From positions 1-62,857 of the forward strand of contig UQPB01000017.1 of NCBI GenBank assembly GCA_900542835.1: 62,857 nucleotides of DNA, written 5' to 3'. Position numbers and translations under genes: made by a program. The first letter of the stretch is position 1, and every line of letters starts with the position of its first letter. Of the stretch, positions 17,281 through 25,132 are shown piece after piece. Source of the stretch: an uncultured Pelosinus sp. Lineage in GTDB: Bacteria > Bacillota > Negativicutes > Sporomusales > Acetonemataceae. The notes beneath the pieces are model-generated. The model searched no databases and was not told the DNA's origin. It worked only from the letters and a program-made list of their open reading frames with translations.

Positions 17281-18064
17281 CGATATCACCCTGGGACAGT
17301 ACTTCCCCGGAACATCGTTTATTCATTTACTTGATCCCCGCACGAAAATTGTCGGTACGGTCCTGTTCATCAGCAGTATTTTCCTTGCTGACAGCTATTT
17401 TACCTACGGCCTGCTTGTTTTGTTTGCCGTCGCTTTGGTCGGGATATCACGGGTTCCGCCGCGGCTGGTAGTCAAGTCGTTAAAGCCGCTATGGCTGATC
17501 GTACTGATTACCTTTTTAATTCATCTTTTCAGCACTCCCGGAGCGGTTATTGCCGCTGCCGGCCCCTTCAGCATAACTGATACCGGTCTGCGGCAGGGCA
17601 TTCTGATGGCGCTGCGGCTGGTGCTTCTGATCGCCGTCTCTTCATTGCTGACCTTTACCACTTCGCCGATTGTCCTGACTGACGGCATTGAGCGCCTGCT
17701 CAACCCGTTCAAGCGGATTGGCGTACCGGCGCATGAACTGGCGATGATGATGACCATTGCGCTGCGGTTTATCCCCACCCTGATTGAGGAGACCGACAGG
17801 ATTATGAAAGCCCAGATTGCCCGCGGCGCGGAATTCTCATCCGGATCGCTGCTCAAGCGGGCCCGGAATATGATTCCCCTGCTGGTGCCGCTGTTTGTCA
17901 GCGCCTTTCGCCGCGCCGATGAATTGGCGACCGCAATGGAAGCCCGCTGCTATCGCGGCGGTGATAACCGCACCCGGATGAAAGAACTGCGTCTGGCGGG
18001 GCGAGACGCTTTGGCAATGGCCGCGCTGCTGGCGCTGATTCTGGTTCTGGCTTGGCTGCGCTGA
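17273..18064 (+). CDS. ecfT: Energy-coupling factor transmembrane protein EcfT
   Basis: The 263-residue membrane protein couples the ATPases to substrate-binding S components. Several hydrophobic segments and the cytoplasmic coupling helices with the Ala-Arg-Gly motif (QIARGAEF) and a second (MEARCYRGG) are visible. The ATG at 17273 is preferred to an upstream start at 17246 because GGGAGG (17260-17265) is well placed. No S component is encoded nearby, so this is a shared group II module. The stop overlaps truA by one base. Confidence 0.94.
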   Translation: MLSDITLGQYFPGTSFIHLLDPRTKIVGTVLFISSIFLADSYFTYGLLVLFAVALVGISRVPPRLVVKSLKPLWLIVLITFLIHLFSTPGAVIAAAGPFSITDTGLRQGILMALRLVLLIAVSSLLTFTTSPIVLTDGIERLLNPFKRIGVPAHELAMMMTIALRFIPTLIEETDRIMKAQIARGAEFSSGSLLKRARNMIPLLVPLFVSAFRRADELATAMEARCYRGGDNRTRMKELRLAGRDALAMAALLALILVLAWLR

Positions 18065-18819
18065 TGGAAAAACGTAATATTTGTTTGACCGTCGCCTATG
18101 ACGGCACTGCCTATCACGGTTTTCAGCGCCAGACTAACGCGTTGAGCATTCAGGAAGTACTGGAGGAACGTCTCGGCCGGCTGCTGGGGCACCCGCTTAA
18201 GATTGCCGGTGCGGCGCGAACGGATACCGGCGTACATGCCCACGGCCAGGTCGTGACCTTTACAACCGGCAGCAGTATTCCCGTGGCTCGCATACCTCAG
18301 GCTGCGCGTCAGATATTGCCGCCGGATATCGTTGTGCGCAGCGCTGCTCTGGCAGCGGCAGATTTTCATGCCCGTTTATCGGCAAAAAGCAAGCTTTATT
18401 ATTATCGGATCTATAACTATCCGGTGGCTGACCCCCTGTTGATCCGCTATTCCTGGCATATCCGGCGTCAGCTTGACGTCGATAGGATGCAGCGGGCGCT
18501 TGCACACATCATTGGTATTCACGACTTTTCAGCTTTTCGCGCTAGTGGAGGTCCGCCGGTAAACCCTGTCCGGGAAATATTTTCTGCCGAGTGCCGCCAG
18601 AACGGGGCTGTTATTGATTGCTACTTTCACGGAGCCGGCTTTCTTTACCACATGGTGAGGAATCTGATCGGTACATTAGTCGATGTCGGCAGTCACAAAC
18701 GGACTGTTGACGATATGCGCGTTATCCGCGATTCACGCGACCGGCGCCGGGCTGGGATGACAGCGCCGGCACAGGGCCTGTATTTGCAGGAAGTGCGTTA
18801 TGAAGCCGGCTTGTTGTAG
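18064..18819 (+). CDS. truA: tRNA pseudouridine(38-40) synthase
   Basis: The 251-residue enzyme isomerises uridines in the anticodon stem-loop of many tRNAs. The catalytic aspartate lies in ARTDTGVHAHGQVV. The ATG at 18064 overlaps the ecfT stop (TGATG). In most Firmicutes truA is followed directly by rplM-rpsI; here a 7.3-kb block intervenes. Confidence 0.95.
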   Translation: MEKRNICLTVAYDGTAYHGFQRQTNALSIQEVLEERLGRLLGHPLKIAGAARTDTGVHAHGQVVTFTTGSSIPVARIPQAARQILPPDIVVRSAALAAADFHARLSAKSKLYYYRIYNYPVADPLLIRYSWHIRRQLDVDRMQRALAHIIGIHDFSAFRASGGPPVNPVREIFSAECRQNGAVIDCYFHGAGFLYHMVRNLIGTLVDVGSHKRTVDDMRVIRDSRDRRRAGMTAPAQGLYLQEVRYEAGLL

Positions 18820-18928
18820 AAATTCTGTAAAAATAATTTGCCGCATGCTAAAAGAGAGGCCGATTAAGGCCTCGAATTGTTATAGGCAATTTACCGCAGA
18901 AAGTAACAGAAGCGGCGAATATAAAAGT

Positions 18929-18998
18929 AAAAGCAGGGTTCTCCTTGTGGTCTGTTTGATTTAGCAATTAAACAATATCACAAAAGAGCCCTGCTTTT
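18929..18998. repeat. 70-bp inverted-repeat element downstream of truA
   Basis: The ends AAAAGCAGGG (18929-18938) and CCCTGCTTTT (18989-18998) are perfect complements. The arms continue with interrupted pairing (TTGTG against CACAA) to an inner stem at 18954-18973 with loop TAGC. The whole element folds into one long hairpin between the convergent truA and glycerate kinase genes, so it could act as a bidirectional terminator. Its length and end symmetry also suit a small mobile palindromic repeat. The rest of the 18820-19086 gap holds only a short GAGGCC-type repeat and no gene. Confidence 0.65.
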
Positions 18999-19086
18999 TA
19001 ATTTGTTAACGCTTTGCAGCCCTTTCGAAGCAATTTTGCTATTTGGGCTCTCGATTACCTATTTCACTAGTTATTGGCGACAGCGG

Positions 19087-20268
19087 TTAGCATAAGCCCG
19101 CTTTCATGGCCGGTAGTCTTTTATCAAAAGACATGGTGTGTCCGACCAGGAGCAGGCGGCAGACCCTGGCTGCCGCCGCCTGAATGAGTTCAGCGGCGGT
19201 TTCCATGCATTCGCTCAGAGCCATGGGACCGGGAACAATGCTGGCGGCGGCGCCGATGCCCTGCTCCAGGACGCTCTCGTAGCCCCGGCCCAGCCCGCCG
19301 GAGAGGCAGACGACAGGGACCTGATACTGCCCCGCGATTTTGGCGACCCCCACCGGAGCCTTGCCGTAGGCTGTCTGGAAATCGGTGTTCCCTTCGCCGG
19401 TGATGACCAGGTTGGCTTCCTGGACCAGGCCGGCGAAATCCGTGGCGGACAGAATGATATCAACGCCAGGCTGAAGTTGGGCGCCGGTAAAGTACATCAG
19501 TCCCGCTCCCAGGCCGCCTGCCGCTCCCGCGCCGGGAAGGCCGGCGACATTTCTGCCGGTGGCTTGTCCGGCAATAGCCGCGAACCGCCCCAGGGCGGCA
19601 TCCAACTCCTGAATCATTGCCGGCGTCGCTCCCTTTTGCGGGCCATAAACGGCGGACGCGCCTCTTTCGCCGCATAATGGATTATCGACGTCGCAAGCCA
19701 CCAAAATGCTCGTTTCGGCGAGCTGGGGATGAAGATCCGCCATGTCGATGGACGACAGCTTCGCCAGGGCCGCGCCGCCGCAAGGAAGCTCGCGGCCCGC
19801 TGCATCGAGGAAACGCACGCCGAGGGCCTGAGCCATGCCGGCGCCGCCGTCATTGGTGGCGCTGCCGCCGATGCCAATGATCAGCCGGCGCAGCCCCTGC
19901 CGCAAGGCGGCGCTGACGAGCTGCCCCGTTCCATAGGTCGTGGTGCGGCGGGGATCGCGCTGTTCGGCCGGAACCAGAGTGAGGCCCGACGCGGCGGCCA
20001 TTTCGATAACGGCGGTTTCACCGTCGCCCAGAATCCCCCAGAAAGATTCCACCGGCGTTCCCAACGGTCCGGTAACCGTTTCGGCCATTATTCTGCCGCC
20101 TGTTGCCGCGACCAGGGCTTCCACTGTACCCTCGCCGCCGTCGGCGATCGGGACTTTGCGGACCCGGGCGCCGGGGAAAACCGATAAAATGCCGCGTTCC
20201 ATGGCATTGGCCACTGCTGTGGCCGGCAGGCTGCCCTTGAAAGAATCGGGAGCCACTACAAATAGCAT
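19087..20268 (-). CDS. glxK: Glycerate 2-kinase family protein
   Basis: The 393-residue product begins MLFVVAPDSFKGSLPATAVA, the glycerate kinase (GlxK/GarK) signature, and contains IADGGEGTVEALV and GIGGSATNDGGAGMAQALG. Members phosphorylate D-glycerate to 2- or 3-phosphoglycerate with ATP, feeding glycolysis. It is transcribed divergently from a CdaR-type regulator, the classic pairing in sugar-diacid and glycerate use. A tail of about 15 residues after the usual end (MSFDKRLPAMKAGLC) is extra. The start follows AAAGGAAG. Confidence 0.92.
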   Translation of the reverse strand: MLFVVAPDSFKGSLPATAVANAMERGILSVFPGARVRKVPIADGGEGTVEALVAATGGRIMAETVTGPLGTPVESFWGILGDGETAVIEMAAASGLTLVPAEQRDPRRTTTYGTGQLVSAALRQGLRRLIIGIGGSATNDGGAGMAQALGVRFLDAAGRELPCGGAALAKLSSIDMADLHPQLAETSILVACDVDNPLCGERGASAVYGPQKGATPAMIQELDAALGRFAAIAGQATGRNVAGLPGAGAAGGLGAGLMYFTGAQLQPGVDIILSATDFAGLVQEANLVITGEGNTDFQTAYGKAPVGVAKIAGQYQVPVVCLSGGLGRGYESVLEQGIGAAASIVPGPMALSECMETAAELIQAAAARVCRLLLVGHTMSFDKRLPAMKAGLC

Positions 20269-20346
20269 ACTGGCACTTCCTTTCCACTTTCTGCTACTGG
20301 TACAAAAACATTGTATAGCTTCATTTTCCGGTGAAAGATCAAAAAA

Positions 20347-20359
20347 TTCAATGATTGAA
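20347..20359. promoter_or_regulatory. 13-bp palindrome in the glxK/cdaR divergent region
   Basis: TTCAATGATTGAA is a perfect odd-centred palindrome between the two divergent genes. It could be the operator of the CdaR-type regulator, but no second copy was seen. An extended TATAAT at 20450-20455 lies upstream of the cdaR start and is the likely -10; its -35 is poor, which fits an activator-dependent promoter. Confidence 0.35.
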
Positions 20360-20484
20360 CATTACAATAGAATTTTATCCGGTTGAGGCTAGATTAGACA
20401 TTTTGCACAATATTGAGGCGAAACTGGATTTTCCCCTATGTTGCTGTTATATAATATATACAATGAAACTAGGGGTGATAGGCA

Positions 20485-21675
20485 GTGATTATTACGCATG
20501 AACTGGCCCAGCAGATTGTCGACACAATCTCGCCGATTGTCCGGCAGAATATCAACATTATGGACAATACCGGCAGGATCATCGGCTCCGGCCAGCCGCA
20601 CCGGATCAGCTCGCTTCACCGCGGCTCCATGTCAGTCCTGGAAAGCGGAGAATGCATCGAGATTTATCCGGAGGAACTGGAACGTTATCCGGGGTCGCAG
20701 CCGGGGGTGAACCGCCCTATTGTGCTGCGGGGGCGAAACGTCGGTGTTGCGGGCGTCTCCGGCAATCCGGATGAGGTCCGGGATACGGCCAAACTGGTCA
20801 CCATGGTCGCTGAACTTATCCTGGAACGGGAACTGCTGATTGAAGAGTTTAAAACTTATTCCGGCTTAAAAGAACAATTTATCCACCTGCTGCTATCACC
20901 GCAGGCATCAAAGCAGCAGATGCAAATCGGCAGAATTGCCGGCCTGCTGCGGATCGATCCTTCGCTGCCGCGCCTGACGGCGGTAGCCGGTCTAAAACCG
21001 CAGGGAGAAACGGCAGGGACTGCCGGCAGGGCAAAGGAACTGGTCTTCGCGCGGTACCGGGAGCGTTTGTCGCAGCTGCTGGAAGCTTCCGGCCTGTTTA
21101 TGCCGCAGGACTTATTTGTGTTTGGTGATAATGAGCTGATTATGCTCAAGACCTTTACCGCGGACAGCCAGCCGGAAGCATTTGCGGCGTGGGGCGGTCA
21201 GGTTGCTGCGGCGCTGGGGCGGGAACAGTCTGTGTCCCTGCAGCGGCTGGCCCTGGGCAGCCTGGCGCTGCAGCCGCTGCAGCTTTATCATTCCTACCGG
21301 GAAGCGCAGTCCATCCTGCAGCGTGCTACAGGCCGGGAGCGGGTGATCTCGGTCTATGATTTCGACGCCCTGGCCGATTACCTCATCCAGGAGCCCGGCG
21401 CGGTGCAAACCTGCCTGTCTTTTCAATATTTACAGGAAAAATTGTCGATAAGAATAGAAAGAACCTATGATATGCGCCACACGATCCAATGTCTCCTGGC
21501 GCATAACCTGAATGTGTCGGATACCGCTAAAGCTTTGTACATCCACCGGAACACCCTGATTTTCCGGCTGGACAAGCTGGGGGAGCTGACCGGGCTGTGG
21601 CCTGCCCGGTTCTTTTCACATGCCGTATTGTGTAAATTGCTGGTTGCCGGCGACAAGGAGGCATGCTGTGATTAA
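20485..21675 (+). CDS. cdaR: CdaR family sugar-diacid-type transcriptional regulator
   Basis: The 396-residue protein has the N-terminal sugar-diacid recognition domain (LAQQIVDTISPIVRQNINIM, about residues 5-135), a middle GGDEF-like or linker region, and a C-terminal PucR/CdaR helix-turn-helix (LNVSDTAKALYIHRNTLIFR, about residues 335-370). Such proteins activate glycerate, glucarate or galactarate genes in enterics. Here it probably controls the divergent glycerate kinase. GTG start after GGGGTGATAGG. Its last eight bases overlap the sigma-54 regulator, so the two regulators are co-transcribed. Confidence 0.9.
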   Translation: MIITHELAQQIVDTISPIVRQNINIMDNTGRIIGSGQPHRISSLHRGSMSVLESGECIEIYPEELERYPGSQPGVNRPIVLRGRNVGVAGVSGNPDEVRDTAKLVTMVAELILERELLIEEFKTYSGLKEQFIHLLLSPQASKQQMQIGRIAGLLRIDPSLPRLTAVAGLKPQGETAGTAGRAKELVFARYRERLSQLLEASGLFMPQDLFVFGDNELIMLKTFTADSQPEAFAAWGGQVAAALGREQSVSLQRLALGSLALQPLQLYHSYREAQSILQRATGRERVISVYDFDALADYLIQEPGAVQTCLSFQYLQEKLSIRIERTYDMRHTIQCLLAHNLNVSDTAKALYIHRNTLIFRLDKLGELTGLWPARFFSHAVLCKLLVAGDKEACCD

Positions 21676-23566
21676 GGTGATCTTATTCGCTCCCTATAAC
21701 GAATACAAGCAATTCGCCGAAGAGGCGTTCGCCGGATTTGCGCAAGAAGACGTTGAACTGCAGGCGATATCCGCGGTAGGCGTCAAGTTTATCGAAACCC
21801 GGCAGTTTGAATGCGACGCTGTCATTGCCAGGGGCGTTACCGCGTCGGCCCTGCGTCAGGCCTATACGGCGATTCCGGTCATCGACCTGCCTGTTACCGG
21901 TTATGACGTAATCCATGCCGTGCATCAGTGCCGGCAGCGCTTTCAGGCGCGCAAGATCGCCGTGATTGGTTCGGATTCGATGATTTACGGCGCTAAAACC
22001 ATCGCTGCTGTTTTGGCGGTCGAAATTGCCTGTTACCCGGTAGAACGGGAAGAGGACGCCGAGCGATGTCTGAAAGCGGCCCGGCAGGAAGGCGCGGAAG
22101 CGGTGATCAGCGGCGCTATGACGGTAGCCATTGCCGGGAAGCTGGGCATGAACGCGGTGTTGATTGAATCGGGCAAGGAGGCGATTTTTCAGGCCGTGCG
22201 GGAGGCCGTCCGCACGGCGCGTGTTGCCCGGCTCAACCAGGAAGCGGCCTTCCGGGTCAAGGCGATCATGGACTACGCCTATGAGGGCATTGTAGCCATT
22301 GATGAGAAAGGCATCATCACCGTGTTTAATAAAACGGCTGAAGAAATCATTCAGGTGAAGGCCCAAACAGTGCTGGGCAAACACATCCGCAGCGTGCTGC
22401 CCCGCACCGGGCTGCTCAGGGTGCTGGCAACCGGCATGGCCGAGCTGGGTGAGCTGCAGGAAATCAACGGCGTCATGGTGGCGAAAAACCGGGTGCCGGT
22501 AAAAGTGAAGGACAGGGTTGCCGGGGCGGTGGCTACCTTCCAGAATGCGGCGAGACTGCAGGAAATGGAAGGGCGCATCCGGGAGAAGATCCACCATAAG
22601 GGGCTGACCGCCAAGTATTCGTTCGCCGATTTTATCGGCGTCAGCCAGGCGCTGCGGGATGTGATCGAGGACAGCCGCAAATTCAGCGGCGTTGATTCCA
22701 ATATCCTGCTGACCGGTGAAACCGGCACTGGCAAGGAGTTGATCGCCCAGAGCTGCCACAATGCCAGCCGCCGCCGGTCAGGGCCCTTTGTAGCCGTCAA
22801 TTGCGCGGCTCTGCCGGAAAATCTCCTGGAGAGCGAATTCTTTGGCTACGTGGAGGGCGCGTTTACCGGCGCGGCCAAGGGCGGCAAGCCGGGTTTGTTT
22901 GAGATGGCCCACCGGGGGACGATTTTGCTGGACGAGGTGTCGGAAATTCCGCTGCCCCTGCAGGGACGCCTTCTGCGCGTGCTGCAGGAACGGGAAATCA
23001 TGCGACTGGGGGACAACCGGGTCATTCCGGTGGACGTGCGGGTGATATCGGCGACCAATAAAAATATCAGGCAGCTTTCGGCGATGGGCCGCTTCCGGGA
23101 GGACCTGCTGTACCGGCTGGACGTTCTCCACATCAGAATACCGCCGCTGCGGGAGAGGGACCGGGACAGTCTGCTTTTAGTCCGCCATTTTCTCTCTGTT
23201 TATAGTCAAAAATTCAGCAAAAATATCACCGGGCTGTCACCGGCGGCGGCAGAAATGCTGCTGCAGTATTCATGGCCCGGCAACGTCAGGGAGCTTGGCA
23301 ATGTCTGCGAGCGCCTCGCGGTTCTCAGCGGCGGCTCACAGATTGAGGCGGCGGAGGTGGTGAAAGTGCTGGAAGCCGGGCAGGAAAGCCGGACGCCGGG
23401 AGCAAGACTGAGACAAAAGAGCAGGAAGGCCCAAGCCGTGGATCTGAGTGAGGAGAGTATCCGGGATGCCTGCAGCCGGACTAACGGCAATAAGACCAAA
23501 GCGGCCGAACTGCTGGGCGTGAGCCGGACAACCCTGTGGCGCCGGCTGGCGCAGGGAAAAAAATAG
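21668..23566 (+). CDS. PrpR-like sigma-54-dependent activator
   Basis: The 632-residue product has, in order, a PrpR N-terminal sensor domain (about 1-175), a PAS domain (about 205-305), an AAA+ domain with Walker A (GETGTGKE, residues 350-357) and the sigma-54-contacting GAFTGA loop (about 397-402), and a Fis-type helix-turn-helix (TKAAELLGVSRTTLWRRL) at the end. The GTG at 21668 is chosen because AAGGAGG (21655-21661) is six bases upstream; a longer in-frame start would lie deep inside cdaR. The PrpR_N ligand is unknown. It very likely drives the -24/-12 promoter just downstream. Confidence 0.93.
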   Translation: MIKVILFAPYNEYKQFAEEAFAGFAQEDVELQAISAVGVKFIETRQFECDAVIARGVTASALRQAYTAIPVIDLPVTGYDVIHAVHQCRQRFQARKIAVIGSDSMIYGAKTIAAVLAVEIACYPVEREEDAERCLKAARQEGAEAVISGAMTVAIAGKLGMNAVLIESGKEAIFQAVREAVRTARVARLNQEAAFRVKAIMDYAYEGIVAIDEKGIITVFNKTAEEIIQVKAQTVLGKHIRSVLPRTGLLRVLATGMAELGELQEINGVMVAKNRVPVKVKDRVAGAVATFQNAARLQEMEGRIREKIHHKGLTAKYSFADFIGVSQALRDVIEDSRKFSGVDSNILLTGETGTGKELIAQSCHNASRRRSGPFVAVNCAALPENLLESEFFGYVEGAFTGAAKGGKPGLFEMAHRGTILLDEVSEIPLPLQGRLLRVLQEREIMRLGDNRVIPVDVRVISATNKNIRQLSAMGRFREDLLYRLDVLHIRIPPLRERDRDSLLLVRHFLSVYSQKFSKNITGLSPAAAEMLLQYSWPGNVRELGNVCERLAVLSGGSQIEAAEVVKVLEAGQESRTPGARLRQKSRKAQAVDLSEESIRDACSRTNGNKTKAAELLGVSRTTLWRRLAQGKK

Positions 23567-23571
23567 TAAAC

Positions 23572-23619
23572 TGTTTCAAATCGGTGTTTCGTGAAACGGG
23601 AAACAGTCGCAATGAAACA
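23572..23619 (+). promoter_or_regulatory. Upstream activator sites for the sigma-54 promoter
   Basis: Three copies of a TGTTTC/GAAACA type half-site pattern occur in 48 bases: TGTTTC at 23572-23577, the perfect palindrome GTTTCGTGAAAC at 23586-23597, GGAAACA at 23599-23605, and TGAAACA at 23613-23619. They lie about 65-110 bases upstream of the -24 element. TGTTTC-N-GAAACA is a form seen at enhancers of this activator class. The likely binder is the adjacent PrpR-like regulator. Confidence 0.6.
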
Positions 23620-23627
23620 ACCACCCC

Positions 23628-23683
23628 AAAAGTACCGCCTGACAGACCCGCAAAATAGGGTCCGGCAGGCGGTACTTTCTTTT
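23628..23683 (+). terminator. Terminator of the regulator operon
   Basis: AAAAGTACCGCCTG (23628-23641) pairs with CAGGCGGTACTTT (23666-23678), with GACCC/GGGTC able to extend the stem inward. TCTTTT follows. This ends transcription of cdaR and the sigma-54 regulator gene, and separates them from the carrier operon. It is placed between the activator sites and the -24/-12 promoter. Confidence 0.8.
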
Positions 23684-23698
23684 GGCATAAATTTTGCA
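23682..23698 (+). promoter_or_regulatory. Sigma-54 (-24/-12) promoter
   Basis: TTGGCATAAATTTTGCA has GG at 23684-23685 and GC at 23696-23697 with exactly ten bases between them, the invariant sigma-54 spacing. The flanks (TGGCA and TTGCA) match the consensus. Transcription should start near 23709 and read the MatC-like carrier and the dehydrogenase. A PrpR-like activator with GAFTGA is encoded immediately upstream. Confidence 0.85.
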
Positions 23699-23796
23699 GC
23701 ATATTATTGACGGAATTTATTGAATAGGCGGGGAGGTGAATGCTGCGGTTTTGATTTAACAGGAATTCACCCATACAATGCGAGGAGGGGATGGGA

Positions 23797-25065
23797 ATGT
23801 CTTTGGCTGTGATTTCGCTGGCAGCGCTTATTGCCGTCATCATCGTAAGCTGTATATCGACGCGGAATATCGGCATTATGGCGCTGGCGGTGGCCCTGAT
23901 CATCGGCCATTATTTAGGCGGCATGAAGGTCGACGAGATTCTGCGGGGATATCCGACCAGCCTGTTTATCATGCTGGCCGGCACCACCTTTCTATTTGGC
24001 ATAGCCCAGATCAACGGCACCCTGGAGAAAATCACCAAGTACGTGATTAAGGGGATCCGGGGCAATGTGGCGCTTTTGCCGATCCTGTTGTTTTTCATTG
24101 CCCTGGTGATTGGCGCTGCCGGCCCCGGTCCGACCGTAACGGCGGCGCTGCTGGCGCCTACGGTGATGCTGCTGGCCAAGGAGCTGAACATCAATCCGCT
24201 GCTGCTGGCGGTTATGGCTGGCAACGGCGGTCACGCCGGCGGCATGTCGCCGATTGCCATCGGCGGCATTATTACCACCGGACTGACTGCCAAGCTGGGC
24301 CTGAGCGACGTCAGCGGGCTGATCTGGCTGAATAACGTGCTGGTCCATTTCGTCGCTTCGATTGTCGCCTTCTTTGTGCTTGGCGGCATGAAGCTGCTGG
24401 AAAACCGCCAGCCGGGAGAAAGCAGTGTGCTGTCCGGCTTGCAGGTTGAGCCTCTGACCAGGCAGCAGGGCTATACGGTTATCGGGCTTTTGGCCTATAT
24501 TATCGGCGTGATGGTTTTCAAGCTGGACATCGGCCTGGGCGCCTTTCTGATCGGCATGGTCCTAATCTTTCTCAAGGCGGCCGATGAAGACAAGGCGATC
24601 AAGGCGATGCCCTGGGGGGCCATCCTGATGGTTACCGGCGTCACGGTGATGATTACGCTGATGACCAAGGTCGGCGGCATTGATCTCTTTGCCGGCCTGA
24701 TCGCGCGATTTTCCTCCGCCGCTACCATCATCCCGGTCACCGGTTTCGTGTCCGGCCTGATATCGGCCTATGCCAGTACCACCGGCGTGATCCTGCCTAC
24801 CTTCGTGCCGATGGCGCCCGCTTTGCTGCAAAAGGTGGGAGCGTCGGCCGGCGAACTGCTGCCGCTCATTTCGACCATTGTATCCTGCGGCTTTGTAGTC
24901 GATATGAGCCCTCTGTCCACCAGCGGCGCCATCTATCTGGCCAATGCCCATTCCAGCGCGGATAAGGCCAGGCTGTTTAAAAACATGCTTATCTGGGGAC
25001 TGAGCATGTCGGCAGTAGGCGCCGTCGTCGCCTGGATCGCGTTTTCCCTGCTGGGGATACCCTGA
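23797..25065 (+). CDS. MatC-like dicarboxylate/anion carrier
   Basis: The 422-residue protein is almost entirely hydrophobic, with about ten to twelve membrane segments. The N-terminal half resembles the MatC_N dicarboxylate-carrier family (STRNIGIMALAVALIIGHY and a Gly-rich GAAGPGPTVTAALLAPTVM turn). A second internal half has an ASTTGVILPTFVPMA motif, as in ion-transporter superfamily repeats. It probably imports a carboxylate. The ATG at 23797 is preferred to 23791, which touches the AGGAGGGG site. It is the first gene of the sigma-54 operon. GntP-type carriers are an alternative but fit less well. Confidence 0.75.
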   Translation: MSLAVISLAALIAVIIVSCISTRNIGIMALAVALIIGHYLGGMKVDEILRGYPTSLFIMLAGTTFLFGIAQINGTLEKITKYVIKGIRGNVALLPILLFFIALVIGAAGPGPTVTAALLAPTVMLLAKELNINPLLLAVMAGNGGHAGGMSPIAIGGIITTGLTAKLGLSDVSGLIWLNNVLVHFVASIVAFFVLGGMKLLENRQPGESSVLSGLQVEPLTRQQGYTVIGLLAYIIGVMVFKLDIGLGAFLIGMVLIFLKAADEDKAIKAMPWGAILMVTGVTVMITLMTKVGGIDLFAGLIARFSSAATIIPVTGFVSGLISAYASTTGVILPTFVPMAPALLQKVGASAGELLPLISTIVSCGFVVDMSPLSTSGAIYLANAHSSADKARLFKNMLIWGLSMSAVGAVVAWIAFSLLGIP

Positions 25066-25132
25066 GAATGAGCCGCTATTCACGATGACCGCCTAACTAA
25101 AACTCAATCAATGATAATGAGGAGGAAGAATT

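Noticed and set aside
21683..22759. A 358-codon open frame antisense to the sigma-54 regulator
   Set aside because: No start signal and no recognisable domain; the sense protein has intact PrpR_N, PAS and AAA+ motifs.
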